Shown here piece after piece: positions 10,639 through 22,871 of a stretch of 64,000 nt of DNA. The stretch is from Rhodotorula mucilaginosa. Lineage: Eukaryota > Basidiomycota > Microbotryomycetes > Sporidiobolales > Sporidiobolaceae. Under the pieces are notes generated by a model. That model made no database searches. It was given only the letters and a program-made list of their open reading frames with translations, and was not told where the DNA came from. The position numbers were made by a program, and so were the translations under genes. Within the stretch, counting starts at the first letter, position 1. The number at the start of each line of letters is the position of its first letter. The DNA is taken from positions 930,001 through 994,000 of the forward strand of contig CP137871.1 of assembly GCA_034406715.1 (NCBI GenBank), given 5' to 3'.

Positions 10639-11305
10639 TGCGCCAGCTTATGCCATCCAGCGAGGTCTGGATCCACCTTGTCGGCCAGTAGAGAAACAGC
10701 GTGTCGCAGAAAGACTGCCTGTAGAGGGCACTGCTGCGTTTGAAGAGAAGATCAGCATGAATGAGAAACGGCGGCTCGCAGCACCTGAAGCGCGCGGACG
10801 CACCTCGAGTCTGCTGGCGCAGGTGGACACTGACCGAGAGATGTAGAGCTGTCCCTGCCTCGCTGCACTACCCGCAAGAAAGCGAAGCGAGTCGTCCTCG
10901 CAGCAGCGGCGATTTCAAGTCGACCGAGTCGGCGACGTCCAGGCTGCTGTCTGTCCCGCGGCCTTCGTGGTGCTGGTGGAGCAGAGCCAACTCGCTGAGT
11001 GCGTGCGGCGAGTCGCGCACCTGTCGAGCTTGCACGGCTATAGCTTCGGGCTGTTGGTCGTCCGCCTCAGAAGCCCAAATCCAGCAGCGCGCACGTGCGT
11101 CTCGCCCCCGAACCAGAGTGATCGACTACAGATCTCGCTTTCACGTCTCTCTCGCTGTGCACATACTCTGCATTCAGGCTCTTATTTCGGGTGGCAAAGT
11201 CTGAGAATTGCGAGGTGATGCGCGGAGGGGAATTTTACAAAAGGGGGGTCTCAAGTCGTAAGGGGTACAGTACAGCGCTGCTCCAACGTCTCCTCTATCT
11301 GTGAA
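10639..11305. other. Intergenic: CorA upstream region and mL59 3' flank
   Basis: A 667-bp interval between minus-strand genes. Short open frames exist on both strands without recognisable content. No RNA or repeat was seen. Confidence 0.4.
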
Positions 11306-11965
11306 TCAGAACGGCAGCGACGCCTTGCCCTTGGATTTGGCAGCTGCTTCGGCCTGCATACAGAACAAAAGTCAGCATCGTGTCACGTCGTGGGAAAGCG
11401 GAACAAGAGGGAGGGTCACGACGCGGGACCGTACCTTGCGCCATGCTTCTATCCGTGCATCGGCGCCTTCGAGGAGTGTCCGGAGCTTGGAGAGGCGCGC
11501 CTGCTTCTGGCGTTCCCACAGTTTGCCCTTGAACGGCGCGCCGCGACGACCGGCGTACGGTCCCACTTTCGGCATCGCGAGGTGGTCGAGGACCCGACTC
11601 CCGTGGACGTGCGGCGACCCGACGAGCAACCTTCTCGCGGCGTCGAGGCGCTCCGCGGGCGGCGCGGCGGCTTTCGCGAGCGGGGCGTTCTGCTTCAAGT
11701 GCGGCGCGGGCAGGACGGCGTCGGCGTCGAACCCGAGCTGTTCGGCGGCGCGGCGGAGTTGCTTCTGTCGCCGGAGCGAGTACTTGGGACGGGTCCACGA
11801 CCGCGCGGCGCCGCCGTTCTTGGTCGGGAGGAACGGGTTGCTCGGACCGGAGAAGGGAGCCGGGGTCGCGAACGGGGTCGACGGGAGCGAGGCGGGCGAC
11901 TCGCGCGCGATAAAGGACCACAGGGGCAGCTTGCGGGCGGCAGACTTGGCAGAAATGCTCGCCAT
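11306..11965 (-). CDS. MRPL25: Mitochondrial large ribosomal subunit protein mL59 (Mrpl25 family)
   Basis: Structural protein of the mitochondrial 54S subunit. Two exons, 11965-11435 and 11353-11306, give 192 residues. The family hallmark is NPFLPTK followed by RPKYSLRRQKQLRRAA, matching the NPFLPNK...PKYSLRR arrangement of yeast Mrpl25. A second conserved block near the end contains FKGKLWERQKQARLSKLRTL and IEAWRK. The last exon encodes a short Lys-rich tail (AEAAAKSKGKASLPF). The protein is Arg/Lys-rich, as expected for an rRNA-binding protein. The start Met precedes a hydrophobic-basic segment (KLPLWSFIARES). A classical mitochondrial presequence is not obvious. Confidence 0.88.
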
Positions 11966-13009
11966 CTTGGTCAGCTGGTGTGAACCCGAGAGGAGGTCGA
12001 GGCCAAGGCTGTCGCGGGTCAGAGATGGGAAGCGTTTCGACTCGTTCCGTTCACCCTGCTAGTACCCTGGCTGGAAGCATTACCGGGCTCGGATTGATTG
12101 CTACGACATCTGAGCAGGTCCCTCTCTGTGCTACAGTCTGCCTCCGCCGACCTCGCTAGAGGGGCAGCTCACCCTTCTCGAGCGCACTCTCTGCTCGCCT
12201 CAACTTGCGCGCGCATGCCTACGCTGTCGCTGCTTTGCTTTCTGTCGACATCTGACCACCAGCTCCTTCCCCTCTCATCTGCCGCAAAGAGAATCCCCGT
12301 CGCCGAGGCGTGAGACTCGGCACGAAGCGCTCTCAACTTCCAAGCTAACCCCCCTTCTCTCAGAGTTCGGAGGGTCTCGTTTGCCGGCCATTCTGCGGCT
12401 CACGCTTGCGAGCCGGCGACTCTCAGCTTGCTGTAAGCGCTGACCGTCCCCGCACAGGTGGCTGCGTTTCCGAGTCTGGCGGCGCACATCCCTTGGAAGT
12501 CCTATACCGATCCGCCATCCGCTTTCTCGACGGGCGGCGGGACCACACGCCGATTCGGATCGCCTCGCCTCGCCTCGCCTCGCCTCGACCGCAGTAAGGG
12601 AGAGGCTTCTGTCAGGTCACCACCCGAGCCGGAGAGAGTGCACTTACTCAGTGCGGCGAGGGAGGGAAGGGCAAACTTTTTCTGTCTTTTCTCCTGCAAT
12701 CCGAGACTGATTTCGCGTGGGCCGTTCGTTCAAAGTCCGGGCGTGTTGTTGCATCTGGAAGGGCCTACTGTACTGCAGCTGCAAGAGAATGGGCATCCGG
12801 ATGAGCCGACTTTGGTTGATCGCGTCGCTGCTGAGCCGCTCCAGAGTGTGGTGCGGGATCGACTTGCAGGCAGGTCTCGCAGGTCAGTCGGGACTCGGAG
12901 TCCCTGTTGATTGCAGGCAGCTCATCTAGCGTACGGTCCCGCAGGACTCGCGGCGACTCGCTCCTCTCTCTCCACCTCGTCGCTCGCTCGGTCGCTCGCT
13001 CGCACGCTC
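11966..13009. other. Long intergenic region, divergent promoter of mL59 and a transcription factor
   Basis: About 1.04 kb without a supported gene. It contains a short CCTCG-type tandem repeat near 12565-12592 (five to six units) and, just before 13009, a CGCTCG-type repeat (12980-13005) in the transcription-factor leader. A long divergent promoter before a regulatory gene is common in fungi. Open frames here are short and low complexity. Confidence 0.45.
12565..12592 (+). repeat. CCTCG/CGCCT microsatellite
   Basis: Perfect tandem run of a 5-nt unit (tcgcc / cctcg) repeated about five times in the divergent intergenic region. Simple repeat of no evident function. Confidence 0.8.
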
Positions 13010-15492
13010 ATGTCGGCAGCAACACCACGCACGCGCTCCTACTCGGGCTGCTTCTCGTGCAGAGGCATAAAGAAGAAATGTACGCTCTCACTCCCCCCTG
13101 CGTCGACTCGCTCGCTCGCTCGCTCGCCTGGCTGGGGCTGACCCCCTCTTGCTGTGCGTGCCAGGCCTCGAAGACTTTGATGCCGAGGGCAGGTGCGGCA
13201 GATGCGTCAGTCGCGGCGTCCACTGCGAGCGTACAAAGCCCGTACGGAAACCGGGCGGGAACCCGCACGGCAAGCGCGCCAACTCGACCACCCCCAACTC
13301 GACCGCAAAGACGAGGAACGCCCGTACCACCTCCACCGCCAACGCCAACGCCAACGGGCACGGGCAGCCTCATTTGACCACTCCGCCGTCGCTCGACGAC
13401 CTCTCGACCGTTGCTCTCTCGATGGCAGGAAAGGACGGCCACCAGCACCACCACCCGCACCATCTCCAGTACGGCGCCTCGCTGCCCCCTTACAACAACA
13501 ACAACGACGACAACGACTCGGACAACATGCAGCTTCCCATCCCGCCACCCATACCCAGCACCTCTGCCGTCCCCTACTCGGGGGCGCCAACCTCATTGCC
13601 GCTCCCCGTCCCCGTCCCCTCTCCCTCTCCCCTTCCGCTCCCACTCCCGTGCAACCCGTGGGACCAGATGTTTGGCTTTCTCGAGTCGGACCCCTCGGCG
13701 ACTTTGAGCGTCGATCCGACCTTGCCCCACTTTGACTGGGCCGCCCTCACTGCGAATCAGCCCAACGGACCGCCGGCCCTCCCTCTGCCTTTGCCGCCTC
13801 CCGCTCCGACAACCTCGTCTGCTTCGTCCCTCTCTCCCGCCAAGGCAGCCCTTCCGACTGGCATGGAGACCATCTTGAACGGTCTCGCGTCGACGAGGAA
13901 CGGCGGCCCCTCCTCGTCCTCCAGCTCAGCCGTCGCCGTCGCCGACAGCGGCGTGGCGTCGAACTCCCAGCCCGCCACCACGACCGCCCTCGAAGACGAC
14001 CCGCTCGATCAGGACTTGACCGACGACATGGCCGTCATCTGTGAGTCGCGGCAGTGAGACCAGACGCCCCGCTCTCGAATCCGACGAGCAAACGCTCAAG
14101 TGACCGCCGCCCCCACCCACCGCGCCTGCAGACAACGCCCTCAACGTCGAGTTTCTCAACCTAATGCCGACCAGTGATCGCCTCCGAGCCGCCAAAGCCT
14201 GGACCGACCTGGCGCGCTCGACTCGCCTCGGTCGGACCGCCGCGGCCGCCTGCGTCTGGCTCTACCTCGCCCGCTCGTCCCGCACCGTCGACCCCGAAGC
14301 GCGCAGTCACCTCCTCGCGCAGAGTGATCGCTACTTCCAGCGCGCGGTCGCTCAACTCTCGGACGAGGTCTCGCTCGACTCGCAGATCTATGCCCTTCTC
14401 GACTTGTTTTTCGTTCAGGTGCGTTTCCGCTTCTGCACCGTCGATTGAGAGGTATTCTGTGACGAGAGCACAAAGTAACTGATCATTGCGTTGCTGGGAC
14501 AACGTGACGCACAGGCCGACCGCTCGTCTATACACTCTGGCAATGCCCTCCTCGCGATCGGCGAGCTCTTCATCAAGCAGGCTCACGGGCCGCGACCGCC
14601 TCTCGACCTCGTCAACCACGATTCGCCCTCGTCGCTCCGGATGTTTGCCGTCCTCGACATCCTCCGCTGCGCAGTCGAAAAGGGTCGACGGACCGTGTTT
14701 GACATCGAGGGTTTGCCCGGGAGCTTGCGCGCTGCCGCCGCCGCCTCCGCGTCGACCGCCGAAAAAGTCGACGCGGGCGACAACGACTTGCAGTTGCTCC
14801 AATGGTCGGGGTTCCCGCTCGAGTTGATCATCTGCCTCGCCGCGACCGTCAACCTCGATTGCGACCGGTCCGTCATGCCTCCGGAAGCGGTCGACGCCGT
14901 CGCCGACAAGATTGAGGAAGCGATCCGGTCCTGGAATCCGACCCGCATGCAGTCGAACGGATACGAGGACTCGTTGACTTTCTTGCAAGAAGTCGCCACA
15001 AAGGAAATGGTACGGACTTCCCTCCTCCATATCGCGACACTTACGAGATTCGAAATTCGCGCGCGCTGACACACACTCACGGACGGGTATCGGTTCTTGT
15101 AGTGGCGACATGCGACACTCCTCCACTTTTACCGTGTCATCCGTCGATTCGGTTGCCTCGCCCGCCCCGTCCAGGAATCGCTCCATCAGCTGATCCACCT
15201 CGGTCAGATCCACTGCCCCCCTTCACCGATCAAACCTCTCAACCCTCCTCCGTTCGCCGTCTCGAAACTGTGGCTGCGCTCGTTCCCTTGGTTCATGGCC
15301 GCGACCGTCTCGACCCAACCCGTCGAGCGCGAGCTCTGCCGCGCCGGCTTGCGCCACTACTGGTCCGATTCCATCATCGAGGAGAACATCAAGGCCGCGG
15401 AACGCATGTGGTCAGAGATGGACCAGACGGGCCGCGACGGCGACTTTCGCGAGATCCTGCAGCAGGGTGGGCTCTGCGCAGCGTTCGTTTGA
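13010..15492 (+). CDS. Zn2Cys6 zinc-cluster transcription factor (Fungal_trans_2-like)
   Basis: Nuclear fungal transcription factor. Five phase-consistent exons: 13010-13079, 13165-14040, 14132-14418, 14515-15009 and 15103-15492, giving 705 residues. The binuclear zinc cluster is at residues 14-41 with pattern C-x2-C-x6-C-x9-C-x2-C-x6-C (CFSCRGIKKKC, then CGRCVSRGVHC); an intron splits the third Cys codon. A low-complexity linker rich in Pro, Ser, Asn and His follows to about residue 310. The C-terminal half is helical and resembles the Fungal_trans_2 regulatory domain (WTDLARSTRLGRTAAAACVW, ALLDLFFVQ, ELIICLAATVNLD, RVIRRFGCLARPVQ, CRAGLRHYW). The start is the Met shortly before the cluster, the usual arrangement. 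Target genes cannot be inferred from neighbours. Confidence 0.92.
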
Positions 15493-15674
15493 GGTTCTGT
15501 TCTGAAGAAAGGGCGCTTTCTGTTGTGACGATGCATGCCGTGCCGTTTTTTGACCAGTCGTAATAACATCATAACATAAATTCAAGGATGTGGGGGGTTC
15601 CATACATACGCAAAACGGGACGGAAGGGTGAGAAACGCGAAGATAAACAGGAGAACGAGGGCGGGCGAGCAGCT

Positions 15675-18600
15675 TCAGACGGGTCGGTCTGCCTCCTCTT
15701 CGGCTGCCGCGATAGCTTCGACGAGGGCGCCACGGCCGGATCCGCCTTCGAGTCGATCGTTGACAGTCTGGGACAACGCGAGCGCGTTGAGGTGCGTGCC
15801 AAAGTGCGCGCGAACGCTCGTGCTGATCCCCTTGGCCCAGTCTTCGGGAATGGCCGGCTCCAGAACTTCGGAGGCCGACAGAGGAACGACGACGCTGAAA
15901 CCTTGCTTCGTCTGCAGGGCGAACACGTCGACGTCGAGCTCGAGGATCGAATCGTTGTGCGAGCCGTTGCGGATGACGGTGCGAGTCCCGACCGGGTACC
16001 GCAACGAGGTCATCGAGATCTCGTGCCGGATGTGGCGGATGATACAGGCACGAGCGCCGATGTATTGCAGGACCATCTGAGAAAGGGAATGGGTCAGCGG
16101 GGCGCGTTTAGTTCTTGAAAGGGGCAGCAAAGGAGGGAAGGAGCCTCACCCGCGCGCCCTTTGGCCCTTCCTGAGTGAGAATGGCGTGCAACTCTTCGCC
16201 GACATGCTTCAAAAGATAGCGAGCGACCTGCGTGCCCGGGGTCGCCGCATGTTTGGCCGACGGCTCGACGAGGCTCAGCTCGACCTTGACCACGTCGAGC
16301 GATCCGGGTTGAAGGGAGCATTCGACGAGCGTGTCGTCAAAGTGAACCATGCGGATTTGGCGCGGATCGAACCGCTGCAGTCTCCAGCCGTGCACTTGCT
16401 GCAAGGCATCGAGATCGGCCTGGAGACGGACGAGATCGGCCCGCGTCCGCTTGTCGCGGCGGCGCTCTTCCAGCTCGGCGATCTCCGCCTGAATACGGGC
16501 TTCTTCGCCCGAGTACTTGTCGAACGTCTCGCGGTAACTGAGGAGGTGCTGCTCAGCGCGGTCCAGCTCGGGGCGTCGTCCGGGGATGCCCTTCTCGGGG
16601 TTACCGACCAGCTGCTCTCTGCGGACGAGTACGGGAGTTGTCAGCGCCAGAGTGGCAGACCGAATGAGGCAGGGACATACTCTTGCTCTTCCGCATCGGC
16701 CAGCATGCTCTGTCGGACTTCGACGTCTTCCGCCGACATTGCCGACAATTCTCGGTCGAGCGCCCGCTCCGCGACCAGGTCCGACTGCAAGGCCGCATGA
16801 CGGGCTTCGAGGGACGGCACAACGGTCTCGACTTCGAGTCGCTGAAGCACCTCGCGGTCCTGTGAAACCGATTGGTCAGGAACGCAGAGTGGACTTTGGA
16901 ATGATGAAAGTGCAAGCTCACTCGCTGCAAGAGCTCGAGGTTCTGTTCCATGAAGCCGATGATGGCGCCATGGTTCTGGTTGCGGATCTTCTTCCACTCG
17001 CACTTGTTTTGCAAGAGGTAGAGCAGCTTGATCTGGCCGAATTGGCTCTGCAGACGAGTGGGATATCAGAGTCAGCGCATGGTTGAATTCCTCGTTTCCC
17101 TGCCTCGAGCTTACCTTCATGGCTGCTTTGGCTTCCTCACCGGCGTTGGCATAGTCGCGGAAGATCTGCGGTACCGCACCTTGCCGCATCTCCTCCTCTT
17201 GCTGCGCGACGAGCTCATGCGCCTGCCGAATGCCCTCGAGCAGCATCTTCTGCTCCTGCAAGTGTCGTCTGCGATGTCAGCAAGAGATCTCGCTGATAGA
17301 TTCGTCCCACAGCGAGTCTAAAGAACATACGTCGTGATAGAGCTGATGGAAGAGCGCCTGGCACGCTCCAGCGACAGTCATATCCGCAAAAGTCGGTGGT
17401 CCCGCTTGATCTTTTCGAGTCGGGTCGGCAAGCTCGCCTGCGTCAACCGCCTTGGCCGCCATGCTCTTGCGTCGGTTCGCAGCGCTCGACTCCGAACTGA
17501 CAACTTCGAGGAGGCCGTCATCGGCGAAGCGGGTTCCGGTCAGAGCGAGGAACGCATCGATCGATTCGGGGACCGGGGCACGTTCCTCAACGCTGGTCGA
17601 GGTGAAAGAAGCATCGTACGACGACGCAGTCAAGTTGAGTTCGTCTCCGTTCGAAGGCCGACCGTTCTTGTGCTTCGCGGACGGGCCGGTTTTCTCCATC
17701 AGAGCGCGCAGCGATAGGCTGCCACCGGGAGATCTACCGGCAGACAGCGGAGGAGCGAGCGTCTTGGGCTGGAAGATGGCTCGACCGGGTGTCGACGGCT
17801 GCTTGGTCGGCGAAGCCGAGCGCGAACGCGACCTCGATCGGCTGCGAGACCGCGGGGTGATAGCCGCGAGAGGTGCAGTCGTCTCGGCGGGTTCAGCATG
17901 CGACTTGGTCTTGGCGGGAGATTTGGCAGCCAAGGAGGAAGGTGGCGGATACTTGACGGGCGAAGCCGAGCGAGGTTTCGGACTCTTCGACGGCGCCTTG
18001 TTCTCCTCGTCGTTGCCTCGGCTCGGAGTCGTCGCCACTTTCGGCGGCGCGACTGAAAGGCGACGCGGAGACCGGTAAGGTGACTTGCCAGCCGGTCCGG
18101 GACTCGCACTCGAGATCCGACGGAAGGGCGAACGGGTCGGAGTGCGCGAACCGGTTTGTTCGCCCTCGACGGGGACCGAGAGCGCGCGACCGAACGTCTT
18201 TGGCGGCGAGACGTAGGTTGCAGCGCGTTCGGCTGCAGACTTCGAGGGCGAAGTCGGAGGAGCCGAGGTCGCGCGTTGGAAGAACGCTGACGACGTTCTC
18301 GAGGTTGTCGAGCTCGCAAAGATGCTCGACGGGCGACGCAGTCCGGCAGACGCGGCATGAGGAGGAGCGATCGGAGGAGCGACCGCAGCTGGGGCTACGT
18401 CGAGCTGACCAACATCGGTGGCGAAGGTCAGATCCATAGTCCGCTCGCCCGAAGTGAGCTGCATCGAAACCTCGGCGTCCGAATCGGTTTCGCTCTCGTC
18501 GTCGCCGGCTTCCTCGTTCTCGGCCTGAGCAGAAGCTGCGGGGGCCGAGCCGGCGGCGGTAGCGGCGCCGGCAGTGGCGACAATGCCACCGATCGCGGCA

Positions 18601-20232
18601 GTCATCTCCATCCCGCCCGTCTCATCCTGGTCTTCCTCTTCCATATCGACGACGCTGTCGTCCTCGTCCTCCTCGTCGTCGTCATGGTCGACGGCAAAGC
18701 CGACTCGACTCTTGCGCGGCTTGCCGCCCTTCGCGAACCCAAGCTGACGCATCACCTCTTCGTCTTCCTGGTCTTCGGTGCGGATAATCTCCGAGGGGCG
18801 AGGACCGCGCGACTTTTCGACGCCCGTCGCAGCAGCCGGGCCGAACAATTGGAACTGTGCGCCCACTTGGGTCGCCGTCGCAGCTTTGGCGTCGAAGCCA
18901 CCGATTTCGGTCGAGGCGACAGGTCCAGCCGAGGCCACAGCGGGCGCAAGCTGTTGCGCAAACGCGCTCGTGATCCCGTCCGTCGTGACTTCGTCCATCG
19001 CCTGCGTGCCGTCCTCGTCATCATGGTCGCTCGCCGACTCGCCGTCCCCGTCGGTCGGGTTTGACAAGGCCGAGATCGGGATCTGGGTCCCGGCAAAGTG
19101 GCTCGCGAACGCAAGCGTGACTTCGTCGCCCGCAATCTCCATCGAAGGCTCGGATTCGTACGCGTCTTGCTCGCCTCCGTCTTCTTCGTCTTCCGAGGGT
19201 TCGTCTTCGACGAAAGATTGGGAGGAAGAGGCGAAGGACCCGTCGCCTGAAAGTTCGGCGGCAGCCTGAGCAGCGGCAGCGGCAGCCTGAGCAGCGGCAG
19301 CGGCAGCCTGAGCGGCTTCGAAAGCCTGAGCTTCCGCAGTCGGCTTGTCGGGAGTAAAGGTACTGTGGACGCGCGAAGTTGATGAGTTATGAGCTCAAGA
19401 CGCAGCGCAGAAGGCCCTTACCGGATGTGAGCGTTCGGCGCGAAGCTGACGCGGCGGCTGTGACTGACGCTCTTGCGACGACCGTCTGCGTCGTACGCGG
19501 CGGTCGTCTCGAAGCGGGTCATGTCCATGTCGAGGCTCCCGTTCGGGTCCTCGTCCTCATCTTCGTCTTCGTCCGAGTCATCGACGACAGTCTCGCCTGC
19601 CTTGACCGCGACTGACTGCGGCTTGAGCGACGAACGACGACCGGTGTTGTTGTTGTCGTGGCTGTTTGCCGCAGAGAACGAAGCCAGAGCGGGAGCGCTC
19701 GCCGAGGTCGACAAGCCCGAGAAGTCTGTCGTGTGTGCGTGAGCTTGCGACCACGCTGCAAGGCGGGCAGACGTCTCGCTTGGCGGGATCGCGATCGTGT
19801 GGTTCGCGTCCGGTTGGAAGACCGGGATCGCCTTGAGGATGGACCGGCGCGGTTGCTGCGATAGAAATGTTGTGCGCCCAGTCAGTAAGAGCTCCAGAGA
19901 GTCGTTGTAGGCACGTCACTCACTGCCCTGCGTCGCTCGAGTTTGCCGGGGCTCAGTTCGAGAGCGAGGTTGGCTGAAGCGTCGTTCCGAAGCGCCTCAA
20001 TGCCGCGGGCCCTTTTCCTCGCTGCATCGAGCGCGTCCCCGCCGAGACTCTGCGCACGCTTCTTGCGGTTCGACTGGGCGGCTGCCAGAGGCGCGGCGGC
20101 GTTGTGGGCGGCGGGTTGGAGCAATGTTTGCTGAGAATCGACGTTGGTTGAAGAAGTCGATGGCATGACCGAGATGGAAGCGCGGCTGCTGCGCACGGGC
20201 TTGAAGTGGCCCCGAGCCGAGTCTTGCGACAT
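15675..20232 (-). CDS. SPC7: Kinetochore scaffold KNL1/Spc7
   Basis: KMN-network protein that binds microtubules and recruits PP1 and the Bub1/Bub3 checkpoint proteins to kinetochores. About eight exons, roughly 1,350 residues. In order: an N-terminal basic region; the PP1-docking motif SILK (RRSILKAIPVF, near 19840); a second PP1 motif RVSF (SRRVSFAPNAHIR, near 19440); a long acidic region with MELT-like phosphosites MDMT, MQLT, MDLT and MEMT; and a Ser/Pro-rich basic region. The conserved Spc7 block is FLALTGTRFADDGLLE, followed by coiled coils (LEGIRQAHELVAQQEEEM; CEWKKIRNQNHGAIIGFMEQN) and the C-terminal RWD-type part (YIGARACIIRHIRHEISMTSLRY). The start chosen is the second in-frame Met; one lies six codons upstream. 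An Ala-Gln repeat from a 21-bp tandem unit lies at 19259-19318. Confidence 0.93.
19259..19318 (-). repeat. 21-bp tandem repeat encoding Ala/Gln in KNL1
   Basis: A unit of about 21 bp (gcagcggcagcctgagc type) is repeated nearly three times without interruption. It encodes AAQAAAA-like heptads at the start of the large third exon. An in-frame, length-variable coding repeat. Confidence 0.85.
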
Positions 20233-20749
20233 GGCGGCACCTGTACACACTCGTTCCGCCGTAGCACTCGTTGCCCTGCGAGTACAAAGTCGCGGTCGAG
20301 GCCTGAGGAAACAACAAGTCGCGCGGAACGGAACCCGGCGCGGCAGGTTTTTCCGCGCACGTGACCCTTTTCTCCGCGGCCTTAAGGGGGAGACGGACGT
20401 CTACACTGCTCAACTTGTGAATGTGCTGGCGTGACGCTCTCCCTGGCCTTCTTCAGTCGATGACCTTTACGCTCAGGCGCAGTCCCGAGCAAGCCGGAGG
20501 GACGTTCCCGGTCCGAATTGTAGGACAGCGCCTGCGCTGTCTCTCGGAGTTCTGCCAGACTCGGGTGCGAGAAAAGCAGATGTCGCACTCTCTCAGATGC
20601 AGTACCGTCAAGATAGACTGAGTGGAAGTGAGGGAGGAGCGGGTGCGAGGCGACGAGCCAATCGGCGGCGGGCTGGCGCGCCGAACGCTCACCGCCTCGA
20701 AAACGCCGCCTCGACTGTGCGTAGCCAGCACCTTGCCCCGCATCCAGCC
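20233..20749. promoter_or_regulatory. Divergent promoter between KNL1 and cytochrome c1
   Basis: A 517-bp divergent interval. A CCAAT element lies at 20658-20662, 88 bp before the cytochrome c1 start, a position and sequence fitting HAP/NF-Y control of respiratory genes in fungi. A CACGTG E-box core is near 20356-20361. Both are motif matches only. Confidence 0.4.
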
Positions 20750-22458
20750 ATGAGCGGTCGATTCCAGCTGTTCCGTCAGACGCTCAGGCAGGCCCAGCAG
20801 GCCCCCGCCTGGTCCCGCAACGCCTCGACCGCCGCGAGCAGCCAGGTCAGTCTCCCTCCTCGCTGCTCTCACCTCGACCTCCCGACCCCTTCCGGCGCGT
20901 CTCTAGGCCCGCCGGGATGCAGAGGCGGGCTCAGCATGCACGCAGATTGACCTGGAACACATACTGACCATCCAACACACCCCGCTCGCCCTGTTGCCAC
21001 CTCGCTCGGATTCGTTTGCACTGCCATTGGGTCGACACGGCCAACCGCTCTCGCTCCCAATCGCTCGCTCGCCTGTCGCTGTCATGACGCGGATCAACAC
21101 CAACAGTCGGCCTTCTCGCGTGCGACCAACTCGACTCGCACCGCGGTCGCGCTCTCGCTCCTCTCCGGCGGCACCTTTGCGTGGTACTCGGCGCTGTACG
21201 GCAACCCCCTCTTGCCCGAGGTCAAGGCCGAGAGCGCAGCGGACCACGGCCTCCATGCGCCAGAGTACCCGTGGGCCCACAAGGGCATGTTTGAGACCTT
21301 TGACCACGCTGCGTAAGTCCCTCCCGCGCCGTGCCCGGCGCGTCTCTTTGCTGCTGCTGCTGCCGCCCCTCCCCGAAGCCGGTTTCTCGAGATCTCAAAG
21401 ATCTCGCCCCACCGCTGCCCTCGCGGATCTGGGCATAGAGATCGCCGGCTTCTATCCATTCTATCATCACAATATATACACTACGCGCGCCTGTAAAACT
21501 AACTTTGGTCAACCTCCTCGCCCTTTTCCTCCCCCCCTCCCTTGCTCGCTGTTCATTCATCGTTTCGCCACCGCGCATCGATGTGTGCTCCCGCAACAAC
21601 AGTATCCGCCGTGGCTACCAGGTCTACCGCGAGGTGTGCTCGACCTGCCACTCGCTCGACCGCGTCGCGTGGCGCAACCTGGTCGGTGTCTCGCACGGCG
21701 TCTCCGAGGTCAAGACGATGGCCGAGGAGGTCGAGTACGAGGACGGCCCGGACGACCAGGGACAGATGTTCCAGCGCCCCGGCAAGCTCTCGGACTACTT
21801 CCCGCGCCCGTACGACAACGAGGAGGCCGCCCGCGCGGGTAACGCCGGTGCTCTCCCGCCCGACCTGTCGCTCATCACCAAGGCTCGTCACGGTGGCGCC
21901 GTAAGTCTTTTTGCCTGTCCAACATCGTACAGCGCACGAACCCTGTTCAAGGAGGCTCATCATGTTCCGTTCGAAACAGGACTACGTCTACGCTCTCCTG
22001 ACCGGTTACGTCGACCCCCCTCCCGGTGTCGAGATCCGAGAGGGCCTCAACTACAACCCGTACTTCCCGGGTGGTGCGATCGGTATGGCACGAGTGCTGT
22101 ACGACGGCCTCGTCGAGTTTGAGGACGGCACGCCGGCGACGACGAGCCAGATGGCCAAGGACGTGACGACCTTCCTCGCGTGGGCGTCCGAGCCCGAGCT
22201 GGACCAGCGCAAGAAGATGGGCATGCAGGCGAGCATCATCCTCACTGGTCTCCTCGCCATGTCGATCTGGGTCAAGAAGTTCAAGTGGGCCGGTATCAAG
22301 TCGCGGAAGCTTGTCTGTGAGTTGCCCCTCTGTTCTTTCTTTCTTCGCCGAGTTCGCGACCTCTCCTCTCGCTGGGGATCATCACAACAGCGCATGTAAC
22401 GACTCAACGACTGACGATGCTCTTCGGCGCAGACAACCCGCCTTCGGTCAAGCACTAA
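20750..22458 (+). CDS. CYT1: Cytochrome c1, heme subunit of respiratory complex III
   Basis: Inner-membrane heme protein that passes electrons from the Rieske centre to cytochrome c. Five phase-consistent exons: 20750-20845, 21107-21312, 21603-21900, 21980-22316 and 22433-22458, giving 320 residues. An Arg/Gln-rich, acid-free N-terminus ([18 protein letters not shown]) fits a mitochondrial presequence, and a hydrophobic sorting stretch ([21 protein letters not shown]) follows. The heme c site is [18 protein letters not shown]. The axial Met is in [15 protein letters not shown]. The C-terminal anchor is [18 protein letters not shown], with a short matrix tail. Length, order and motifs are all canonical. 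The first two introns are long for this window (261 and 290 nt). Confidence 0.97.
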
Positions 22459-22871
22459 ATCGACCAAGACAAAATGGGCGGCAGAAGTTGGTTTGGCGAG
22501 CGGACGGAGGACTGAAGGGTGCCTTTTAGAGCAGGCCCTTTTTGCGTTCGCCGTCGAAGGCGCAAGAATTATGTGCAGAAGATGCGCGCGCGGTTGTGAA
22601 TTCAGGATTTCCTCTTTTTTCACTCCGCTGCCGCATTCGTCTCGAGAGAGTTTCTGGAGGTGGAAACCGGTGTTATCGGTGGCGTGCAATATGCGTGAAC
22701 TTGACGGGAATGCAGGCATGCTGGAGTCGATGCAGACGTAAGCCTGACTGCGGGTGCATAGCCACAAGAGGGGCTCCGCCTTCCCCTCTTCGCGCTCGTC
22801 TGTCCGCTGTCCGTCCGTCGACGTTGCTGCACGCTCTTTATGCTGCTGTCGTAGAGACCCAAAGGCTGCCC
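22459..22871. other. Intergenic: cytochrome c1 3' flank and ELMO-gene leader
   Basis: A 413-bp interval between two plus-strand genes. No conserved frame or RNA was seen. Confidence 0.4.

Noticed and set aside
9505-10743. Long plus-strand frames (up to 412 codons) opposite the CorA N-terminus
   Set aside because: Low-complexity Arg/Gly composition mirrors the Ser/Pro/Arg-rich minus-strand exon; GC-rich codon bias creates stop-free antisense frames.
12565-12592. CRISPR-like or regulatory array
   Set aside because: It is a plain 5-nt microsatellite without spacers.
14161-15213. A 350-codon minus-strand frame across the transcription factor
   Set aside because: It overlaps well-supported plus-strand exons with zinc-cluster and regulatory-domain motifs, and has no recognisable content itself.
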